Below are positions 58,348-64,000 of a stretch of DNA of 64,000 bases, in pieces. The notes below the pieces were generated by a model. That model was not told the origin of the DNA and ran no database searches. It saw only the letters and a program-made list of their open reading frames with translations. Positions within the stretch are counted from its first letter, which is position 1. Each line of letters begins with the position of its first letter. The stretch is taken from positions 62,001 to 126,000 of the forward strand of contig NZ_JAAOTJ010000018.1 of the NCBI RefSeq assembly GCF_011297335.1, given 5' to 3'. Source of the DNA: Catellatospora methionotrophica. GTDB lineage: Bacteria; Actinomycetota; Actinomycetes; Mycobacteriales; Micromonosporaceae. A program made the position numbers and the translations under genes.

Positions 58348-60559
58348 CCACCCGCCGACGCCCGACGAAGGATCCGCACCGGCGGCCCGCGCTGAACTCG
58401 ATGCAGTGGCGGATTCCGACACGCCGAGTGCTTCAGACGGGCAACGGGTCGAGCCGGTTGCCGAGCCAAAAGAAGCCGCGGCCGCCGGGAACGACACCAC
58501 CCGTGACAGCGACGGCAATTCGGCGGAAACCATCCCCCCGGATTCGCTCAAACTGCCACCCTCCGTCAGCGGCGAACTGTATGGCTTCGCCTTCGAAGAG
58601 GTCACGAACCACGGACCCAGTGCGTTCGGAGACAACAACCTGGTGACCGGGATCACCCACAACACATACCATTCTCCGCCGCCGGCGAAGCCCTACGTCG
58701 GAAGGCTGCTCCAGGCCGCAGGGCTCCTCGCGACGTACGCTGCGGCACCTTCCGATGGCAAGCTCGATGAGCTGCTGCGCGAGCGTGGTGCGGCGTGCCT
58801 CACCGGGACCCCCGGCAGTGGTCGCTTCACGACGGCGATCGTCACGCTGGCCCGGCTGCATGATGTCGACGCTGTCAACGAGGTCTTCCTGCCGGCAGGC
58901 GTGGAGACCACCTCCCTGCACCTCCACCCCGAGGTCATCATCGCCGGGCAGGGCCACATCCTCCGGCTCACCGGCAATGCCTCCAGCGAGCTGCTGCGCT
59001 TTCTGGGCAAGGTCGCCCAGCGCGCCGGGTCACACGTCATCCTCATCAGGGATGCCGACCCCCGGCTGGCCCACCAGCACGGCGCGGAGACGACCCACCT
59101 TCGTCCCGCATCGCAGGATGTCTTTCGCGCTCACCTCAAGCAGCGGTTGCTAGCCGGTGTCGCCTTCGCCGCCGAGGCTGAGGCTGAGGCGTACGTCGAC
59201 GAGGTCACTACCGCCGAGCCGGTTTACCAAGCCCTGCGGCAGGCCAGGAGGCCGAAGGAAGTCGTCGGCATCGCGGCCGCGGTGGCGGAGCACATGCCGA
59301 CCGTGGCGACCCTCGCTGCGGTGCTCACCGCATCCCAGCCCGAACGCAGATCGCTCGCGAATAAGGCCATGCTCGCGGCGCAGCGACCCAGCCTCATCCG
59401 CCAGCACCGACTTGACCAGCACGAACGAGCCTTCCGTATCGCGTACTGCGTCTTCCACCGGCAGCCGGTCCATCACGTATTCCAGGCGACCGGATGGCTC
59501 CTCGAAGAGATCGACAAATCGTCGGGCCGGGAGTGGTTCGGGCGGCCAGCGCTGGAGCACTCGGTTGTCGATCTGCTCGGTGATGTTCTCAAAGGCGACT
59601 GGTGGGAGGTGGACCCCGAAGGCGACGAGTCCGATGCGGCATCCCGGACGGCTCGCCTACGCGATCCGGGCATGCGCGGCGCGATCCTCGATGTTGCCTG
59701 GCACGAATTCGACCACGCCAGGCCGGCCATGATCAGCTGGCTGCACCGGATGGCCGAGGTCGACGAGCCCGCGGTGCGCCAGGCCGCCGCCGAGGTCGCG
59801 GGCCTGCTCGCGCATCACGATTTCGACTTGGTGTTCGGCGAGGTCATCGACCACTGGGCCCGCTCCCGGCGGGGAGCTCTGCGGCAGGCAGCAGCCTGGA
59901 CCGTCATCGCAGCCGAACTGGGCGGCAAGGTGGGCCGCCAGGTGCGCGAACAGGTCCGCAACTGGGCATGGAGCGGATCTTCCTATCAGCACGACACCGC
60001 AGCTCGGATCTATGCCGGTGGGCTCCGGCAGCCGAACGTGGCGTGGACTCTCGCCGATCTGCGGCGGGTGGCCGGCGATCCATTACAACGCCACAGCTGG
60101 GTAGTCGCCGAAGCGATCAACCAGCTATACGAGCCAGCCAACGCAACCGTGATCATCGACGAACTCGCGTACTGGACACGTGTCAAGGGCTTCGCCCATG
60201 TGCAGACGCACGCAGCACGCTCATTCACGGTCCTGGCCGGCCGCTCCGCCGAGGATGCCGAAGGCTGCCCAGAACTTCTCCGACGCCTGGCGGTGGGCAA
60301 CGCCGACGTCGAGAAGATCGCCGCGAACTGGCGAACCGCGCTTTTCCATCCAGCGGTGTCCGGACGGGCATGGCAGCAGTTCGCCGATTGGCTCCGCACC
60401 GCCGACACCGACGAACCTCTGCGCGAGCCGCTGAAAGACCTGCTGAAATTCGTTGCCGGCGACGCGGTCATGCTCCGTCGCCTGGCCTTCTACCTTCCCC
60501 GCATCTGGGCACCCGGACCCGCTCCCGCATGGATCACCATGACGATCGGAAGGACCTGA
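58340..60559 (+). CDS. Large STAND/NACHT-like protein with HGPxAFG motif and degenerate P-loop
   Basis: 739 residues. The first 85 are polar and disordered. At T89 lies TNHGPSAFGDNN, matching the tail of the cyclase-like neighbour. A P-loop-like segment follows at G156 (GTPGSGRFTT), but the invariant Lys is Arg162 and the Ser/Thr after it is Phe. HVILIRDADPR near 240 may be the Walker B strand. From about 400 the protein is a helical HEAT-like solenoid (AEVDEPAVRQAAAEVAGLLAHHDFD). GTG 58340 follows GAGGAGAAGG and overlaps the cyclase stop. This is the layout of a signal-triggered defence ATPase, but nucleotide hydrolysis is doubtful. Confidence 0.75.
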   Translation: MGDHPPTPDEGSAPAARAELDAVADSDTPSASDGQRVEPVAEPKEAAAAGNDTTRDSDGNSAETIPPDSLKLPPSVSGELYGFAFEEVTNHGPSAFGDNNLVTGITHNTYHSPPPAKPYVGRLLQAAGLLATYAAAPSDGKLDELLRERGAACLTGTPGSGRFTTAIVTLARLHDVDAVNEVFLPAGVETTSLHLHPEVIIAGQGHILRLTGNASSELLRFLGKVAQRAGSHVILIRDADPRLAHQHGAETTHLRPASQDVFRAHLKQRLLAGVAFAAEAEAEAYVDEVTTAEPVYQALRQARRPKEVVGIAAAVAEHMPTVATLAAVLTASQPERRSLANKAMLAAQRPSLIRQHRLDQHERAFRIAYCVFHRQPVHHVFQATGWLLEEIDKSSGREWFGRPALEHSVVDLLGDVLKGDWWEVDPEGDESDAASRTARLRDPGMRGAILDVAWHEFDHARPAMISWLHRMAEVDEPAVRQAAAEVAGLLAHHDFDLVFGEVIDHWARSRRGALRQAAAWTVIAAELGGKVGRQVREQVRNWAWSGSSYQHDTAARIYAGGLRQPNVAWTLADLRRVAGDPLQRHSWVVAEAINQLYEPANATVIIDELAYWTRVKGFAHVQTHAARSFTVLAGRSAEDAEGCPELLRRLAVGNADVEKIAANWRTALFHPAVSGRAWQQFADWLRTADTDEPLREPLKDLLKFVAGDAVMLRRLAFYLPRIWAPGPAPAWITMTIGRT

Positions 60560-60560
60560 C

Positions 60561-61391
60561 ATGACCGCCGACACCACCGATCAGCCTCGCCTGAACGCCA
60601 GCCACCGCGTCGGGCTTCTGCTGAGGTTGACCCGCTGGACTGCCGCGTTTCTCCGTGGACCCGAGCCCCAGGCACCGCCGGAGCGGACCTCAGCCCGAAG
60701 CCGGCTGCCGATCTCGATCTCCGTTCCCGCCCAGGGCCATGCCTTCCACTTCCGGATCCACGCGACCTTCCGCTGGCAGGGGGAGACGATGCACCAGGAC
60801 GAGCTGACCGCGCTCGCACAGGAGACCGCCACCGCAGTCCGCCGGGAACTGACGGAGATCGCGCTGGATCTCGGCCCGAAGTATCCCCCGCACCGCGCCC
60901 ACGACCTGGAGGTGGAACTGAATCGGGCAGCAAACAGCACCCGTCACTGGCAGTACGAGCTGCAGGGCAAGCGCTACCGCTGCCGCCCGATCCTTCGCGT
61001 CGAACTCGACGACCGCGTCAAGCAGCACGTAGAGGAATACTGGCACCGCCGGGTGCAGATGGAATGCGAGCACGAGGCGGAGATCCGCCGCACCGAACTC
61101 GCGCAGGAGCTGAGCGCCCGCTGGCTGGGCGTGCTCGAACAACTGACCAGTCACCGCTTCGCTGCGGCCGCCGCCCGGCTCACCGAAGCTGAGCTGGCCG
61201 AAGTGATCACGACCATCGTCACCGAGCAGAAGGATGCCGTCGAACGGCTACAGACACTGCTGGACAGCACACTGCGCAACAGCTCGGATCTCGGTGCCTA
61301 CGAGCGCGCGGAAGCACTCGACGTGCTTCTGGAGCAGCTTCGGCAGCAGGCGTCTTCCTCCGCCGTGCCGAAGACGACCGGAGCCTCCTGA
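60561..61391 (+). CDS. Accessory protein of the cyclase/STAND operon, unknown
   Basis: 276 residues, soluble. A short Arg-rich N-terminus (RVGLLLRLTRWTAAFLRG, possibly membrane-associating) precedes a beta segment (LPISISVPAQGHAFHFRIHATFRW, 49-72) that resembles the start of a band-7/SPFH unit, then a helical region with TAVRRELTEIALDL, YWHRRVQMECEHEAEI and a Gln/Ala-rich coiled coil to 265. It begins one base after the STAND-like stop (TGACATG). I do not know the family. Confidence 0.65.
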   Translation: MTADTTDQPRLNASHRVGLLLRLTRWTAAFLRGPEPQAPPERTSARSRLPISISVPAQGHAFHFRIHATFRWQGETMHQDELTALAQETATAVRRELTEIALDLGPKYPPHRAHDLEVELNRAANSTRHWQYELQGKRYRCRPILRVELDDRVKQHVEEYWHRRVQMECEHEAEIRRTELAQELSARWLGVLEQLTSHRFAAAAARLTEAELAEVITTIVTEQKDAVERLQTLLDSTLRNSSDLGAYERAEALDVLLEQLRQQASSSAVPKTTGAS

Positions 61392-61459
61392 GGGCTCAGC
61401 AATCGCCATGCCATCTGGGCTCACGAGCCGTCGCCGCTGCCTTGGCCGGTGGCGACGGC

Positions 61460-61945
61460 TCAGCCTGCCAGCTCGTCGACCGCCGCGAGCACTGCGGGGT
61501 CCTGGCAGCCGCGTGCGAACCCGGCGATCCTGCGGCGGATGTCCCGGCCGAGCAGCCACACCCCGACGCGGTCGGCGATCGGGCGGAGCAGCGCCGGGCG
61601 GGTCCGGAAGTGGTAGCGCCACGTCGCGACCGTGTGACCGGGCTCGGGTGCCGGGGCGAAGCGCCAGCCGCCTGCCATCATCTCGAAGAACCACGGCCCG
61701 CGGACCATCTTCATGCCCACGTTGGTCGGCGGGGCGTACGACACGTATTCGCTGACCATGGTCAGGCCGTGCCGGGACCGGGTGAACGTGCGCACCCCCT
61801 TGCCGGGGCGGGCCGCGCCGTCGAGCAGGTGCTGCTCGCGTACGAACGGGTCCCAGCGGTAGCGGGTCTCGCCCGTGGTCTGCGACACCGCGAACGCGAC
61901 GGCGGGCGGGACGGGGACGATCGCTACGGCCTCCACGACGGGCAT
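61460..61945 (-). CDS. SRPBCC-family protein
   Basis: 161 residues: VEAVAIVPVPPAVAFAVSQTTGETRYRWDPF, then a beta-rich middle and the end ALLRPIADRVGVWLLGRDIRRRIAGF. The fold is START/SRPBCC, a hydrophobic-ligand pocket. Its function is unknown; 28 bases separate it from the HxlR gene upstream on the same strand, so the two may be cotranscribed. Confidence 0.85.
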   Translation of the reverse strand: MPVVEAVAIVPVPPAVAFAVSQTTGETRYRWDPFVREQHLLDGAARPGKGVRTFTRSRHGLTMVSEYVSYAPPTNVGMKMVRGPWFFEMMAGGWRFAPAPEPGHTVATWRYHFRTRPALLRPIADRVGVWLLGRDIRRRIAGFARGCQDPAVLAAVDELAG

Positions 61946-61973
61946 CGGGCAATCCTGCCACGCGCCGCGATGA

Positions 61974-62357
61974 TCAGGCAGTCCGCGCCTGGTACGCGGC
62001 CCGGCTGGCCTCGATGTGCGGCACGTGCTCGATCGCCCACCCGGCCAGGGCCAGCGCGGGCGGGATGAGGCTGCGGCCGGTGTCGGTCAGCGCGTACTCC
62101 ACCCGGGGCGGCACCTCCGCGTACACGGTGCGGGCCACCAGGCCGTCGCGTTCGAGGTTGCGCAGGGTCAGGGTCAGCATGCGCTGGGAGATGCCCGGGA
62201 TCTGCTGGTGCAGGTCGGTGAAGCGCACCGTGCCCTGATCGAGGGTGGCCACGATGAGCAGTGTCCACTTGTTACAGATCTGGTCCAGGATCGCCCGGAT
62301 GGTCCGGCCACCGTCGCCCCGGATCATGCACGTGTGCTCGTAGTCGGACAAAACCAC
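61974..62357 (-). CDS. HxlR-family transcriptional regulator
   Basis: About 127 residues. The HxlR winged helix is RTIRAILDQICNKWTLLIVATLDQG, then FTDLHQQIPGISQRMLTLTLRNLERDGLV, then the wing VYAEVPPRVEYALTDTGRSL. A cysteine near the N-terminus (EYEHTC-like, SDYEHTCMIRG) could be a redox sensor as in the HypR/YodB branch. GTG 62357 with GAGG upstream is preferred over an ATG at 62417. Divergent from a DoxX gene across a palindromic operator. Confidence 0.9.
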   Translation of the reverse strand: MVLSDYEHTCMIRGDGGRTIRAILDQICNKWTLLIVATLDQGTVRFTDLHQQIPGISQRMLTLTLRNLERDGLVARTVYAEVPPRVEYALTDTGRSLIPPALALAGWAIEHVPHIEASRAAYQARTA

Positions 62358-62429
62358 TCCCTGTGCCTCACGCACACCCGTGTGCCTTTTGTACGCCGCC
62401 CGGCCGTGACGCATCATGAGGCGACTTAC

Positions 62430-62444
62430 GGATGGTAACCATCC
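62430..62444. promoter_or_regulatory. HxlR operator palindrome
   Basis: GGATGGTAACCATCC is a perfect 7-1-7 palindrome between the divergent HxlR and DoxX genes, 36 bases before the DoxX start. It is the right place and type for an HxlR dimer. Confidence 0.65.
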
Positions 62445-62480
62445 TGATCACTGCCGTGCTTCGGCACCGAGGGAGCCCAC

Positions 62481-62846
62481 ATGGAACTCGCCTACTGGAT
62501 CGTCGCGGGACTGCTGGCGGCGTTCTACCTCTACGCCGGAGGCATGAAGGTCGCCCGGAGCAAGGAACAGCTCCAGCCGATGATGGGCTGGGTCGACCGG
62601 GTCCCGATGCCACTGGTCAGGACCATCGGTGTGCTGGAGATCCTGGGCGCGGCGGGCTTGATCCTGCCGCCGTTGACCGGCGTCGCGGCCTGGCTCGCCG
62701 TCGCCGCGTCGATCGGCCTGCTCCTGATCCAGGTCGGCGGCATCGCCGTACACCTGTCCCGCGGCGAGGCCCGCCTCATCGGCCTCAACATCGCGCTGCT
62801 CATCACCGCCGCAGCGACCACCTGGCTGGCCACGACCTGGCTCTGA
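62481..62846 (+). CDS. DoxX-family membrane protein
   Basis: 121 residues with four transmembrane helices: AYWIVAGLLAAFYLYAGGMKV, PLVRTIGVLEILGAAGLIL, GVAAWLAVAASIGLLLIQVGG and LIGLNIALLITAAATTWLA. 'YLYAGGMKVARSKEQL' and 'GVLEILGAAGLIL' are DoxX signatures. GAGGGAGCCCAC precedes the ATG. Divergent from and probably controlled by the HxlR regulator. Confidence 0.9.
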   Translation: MELAYWIVAGLLAAFYLYAGGMKVARSKEQLQPMMGWVDRVPMPLVRTIGVLEILGAAGLILPPLTGVAAWLAVAASIGLLLIQVGGIAVHLSRGEARLIGLNIALLITAAATTWLATTWL

Positions 62847-62945
62847 ACACCCGATCACGACTGGGCGGCCGCCTCGCGTGCCCGTTCCGCCTCACACGTT
62901 GGGGCGGTCTGGAGGAGGCGGCGGACAGTGGCCGCCGTGCGTGCC

Positions 62946-63566
62946 TCAGGCGGGCAGGTGGGTGCCGGAGGCGAGGTTGAGGGTGGCCGCGAACGTCAGG
63001 TAAATCAGCCACAGGCCGACCAGGATGTGCAGCAGGCCGAGGACCTTCTGGCCGGGGTTGAGCGGGCCGTGCCCGTCGTGGGCGGGCCTGCCGCCGATGT
63101 TGAAGCTGGCGAAGAACTCGGCGATGTACACCAGGGTCAGCCCGGTGAACAGCAGCCCTAGGGGCCAGTCCCCGGCCCGGAAGAACACGAGCATGCCGAG
63201 GATGCCCAGCAGCACGAACGGGATGCACATGTAGCCGTTCGGCCGGGCGTCGGAGCCCTGCAGCCTGATCCAGCCCAGCGCGAACCAGTGGATGCCGTAG
63301 GCGCTGAACGCCAGGGCGGCCATGTAGAGCGTCTTGTTGGTGGTGAAGACCTCGAACCAGGTGAGCCCGACGAACAGGTAGAGGCCCACCAGGAACTGGC
63401 AGAAACCGGGCATCCAGATGCCCCAGACCCCGTTGCTGCGATCGACGCGCGGATCGCGGGCCGGATAGCCGAACAGCTCCTGTGGTCCGTAGATCAGATA
63501 GCCGGTGCCGAGTCCGAAGAACCCCAGCGCCACCGGCACGAACATCGAAGCCGGAAGGACTTCCAT
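62946..63566 (-). CDS. Six-helix membrane protein (AceTr/YaaH or AmiS/UreI-like)
   Basis: 206 residues, six transmembrane helices. The N-terminal FVPVALGFFGLGTGYLIYG and the middle FCQFLVGLYLFVG, TLYMAALAFSAYGIHWFALG follow the GPR1/FUN34/YaaH acetate-transporter pattern (helix 1 glycines, G-x2-Q, AFxxYGxxWF), but the NPAPLGL signature is missing. It could equally be a urea or amide channel of the AmiS type. Substrate uncertain. Confidence 0.6.
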   Translation of the reverse strand: MEVLPASMFVPVALGFFGLGTGYLIYGPQELFGYPARDPRVDRSNGVWGIWMPGFCQFLVGLYLFVGLTWFEVFTTNKTLYMAALAFSAYGIHWFALGWIRLQGSDARPNGYMCIPFVLLGILGMLVFFRAGDWPLGLLFTGLTLVYIAEFFASFNIGGRPAHDGHGPLNPGQKVLGLLHILVGLWLIYLTFAATLNLASGTHLPA

Positions 63567-63618
63567 GAACGCATTTTACTGCCGTTCGACCTGCTGTTAT
63601 CCGGTTTCGGAGGGAGCC

Positions 63619-63645
63619 CGGCGGCCGGGGGTGGCCCGGCCGCCG
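63619..63645 (-). terminator. Terminator of the FG-GAP gene
   Basis: CGGCGGCCGGG (63619-63629), loop GGTGG, exact complement (63635-63645), just past the leftward gene's stop at 63652. Confidence 0.8.
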
Positions 63646-63651
63646 AGGATC

Positions 63652-64000
63652 TCAGTACGTCGTCTCGCCGTTGAGGCCGAAGAAGTCGTGCCACTTCGCC
63701 CCGCCCAGGAACCCGGTCCCGGTGGACAGCCCCACGTACACGTCGTTGAGCGAACCCTTCGTGAACACGACGATGTCGTCCTTACCGTCACCGTTGAAGT
63801 CACCCAGGAACGGGAACTCCCCCGCCGTACAGAAGAAGTCGTTCCACTTCACCGTCGTACCCACGAACGCCGAACCGTTCGACACCGCCGCATACACATC
63901 GGCGTCGGCGTTGCACGTGAACGTCACGATGTCGTCCTTACCGTCACCGTTGACGTCACCGACCCGCGGCTGCTCCGCCCCGACCGCGAACAGGTCGTGC
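63652..64000 (-). CDS. FG-GAP / VCBS repeat protein, C-terminal end (partial)
   Basis: The last 115 residues of a gene that enters from the right edge. It contains two complete calcium-binding FG-GAP repeats, [15 protein letters not shown] and [15 protein letters not shown], each followed by DVYxxxS-G-xxF and KWHDFFG/KWNDFF. These beta-propeller repeats are common in secreted actinomycete proteins, such as lytic enzymes or adhesins. The catalytic part is outside the window. Confidence 0.9.
   Translation of the reverse strand, partial: HDLFAVGAEQPRVGDVNGDGKDDIVTFTCNADADVYAAVSNGSAFVGTTVKWNDFFCTAGEFPFLGDFNGDGKDDIVVFTKGSLNDVYVGLSTGTGFLGGAKWHDFFGLNGETTY

Noticed and set aside
1-64000. CRISPR arrays, rRNA or tRNA genes, prophage
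   Set aside because: No regularly spaced repeats, no rRNA or tRNA sequences and no phage structural genes could be recognised by eye. A dedicated tRNA or CRISPR search was not possible.

Overview
The window is very GC-rich with a consistently G/C-ended third-position pattern, uses GTG and TTG starts beside ATG, and carries extracytoplasmic-function sigma factors of the ECF41 and ECF42 types, secreted chitinases and a beta-glucanase, a eukaryotic-type Ser/Thr kinase and DivIVA-like coiled coils. This fits a soil actinomycete, most likely of the family Micromonosporaceae (inference). It is ordinary chromosome with accessory patches. I found no rRNA, tRNA, CRISPR array or recognisable transposase.

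Layout. 1-2614: three translationally coupled genes resembling actinobacterial ebo clusters (inositol-phosphate-synthase-like, UbiA prenyltransferase, TIM-barrel isomerase), read leftward off the window edge. 3030-4199: secreted ThuA protein. 4237-7214: STAS protein, a GT20 (trehalose-6-phosphate synthase) homologue and an ADP-ribosylglycohydrolase homologue, each lacking residues its family normally needs. 7180-10307: an ECF41 sigma factor divergent from its CMD partner, then an ECF42 sigma factor with its YCII/DGPF partner. 11028-12281: secreted GH16 with a LacI-type operator. 12493-18515: patchwork of a small CxxC protein, XRE regulator plus NUDIX, a PIN toxin-antitoxin pair, a P-loop kinase, an acetyltransferase and small hypotheticals. 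18563-22742: HAD-like protein, Ro60/TROVE protein (possible Y RNA upstream) and an unknown. 22794-27032: ArsR/SRPBCC operon, a suppressor-of-fused-like gene, an oxidoreductase remnant and a GH18 chitinase. 27196-28611: DivIVA-like coiled coil.

28864-32074: autoregulated ribbon-helix-helix / DUF4097 / DrrAB-type ABC cassette. 32439-37344: membrane protein, DUF1800-DUF1501 pair, CopC. 37476-46257: PPOX protein, a two-component system divergent from an ABC exporter, coiled coil plus intact ADP-ribosylglycohydrolase, aldo/keto reductase and MFS. 46416-52341: second GH18 chitinase, acetyltransferase, second NarL-type two-component system, Ser/Thr kinase. 52360-55643: membrane genes, TetR/DoxX pair, and a GDT1-type Mn exporter behind a yybP-ykoY riboswitch.

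56103-61391 is the most interesting stretch. It encodes a Crp/Fnr protein with an intact cyclic-nucleotide pocket, a PycTM (DUF5706) Pycsar-type effector, and a divergent operon of a class III nucleotide-cyclase-like protein, a large STAND-like protein with a degenerate P-loop, and an accessory protein. The cyclase and the STAND-like protein share the short motif HGPxAFGxxN, which suggests that they work together. I read this as a Pycsar-related cyclic-nucleotide defence or conflict island with an added module. The window ends with SRPBCC, HxlR/DoxX, a six-helix membrane protein and the C-terminal end of an FG-GAP repeat protein.

Several long, near-perfect inverted repeats sit between genes (12735-12772, 32096-32172, 33801-33866, 41903-41949); some look like terminators and others like small dispersed elements.
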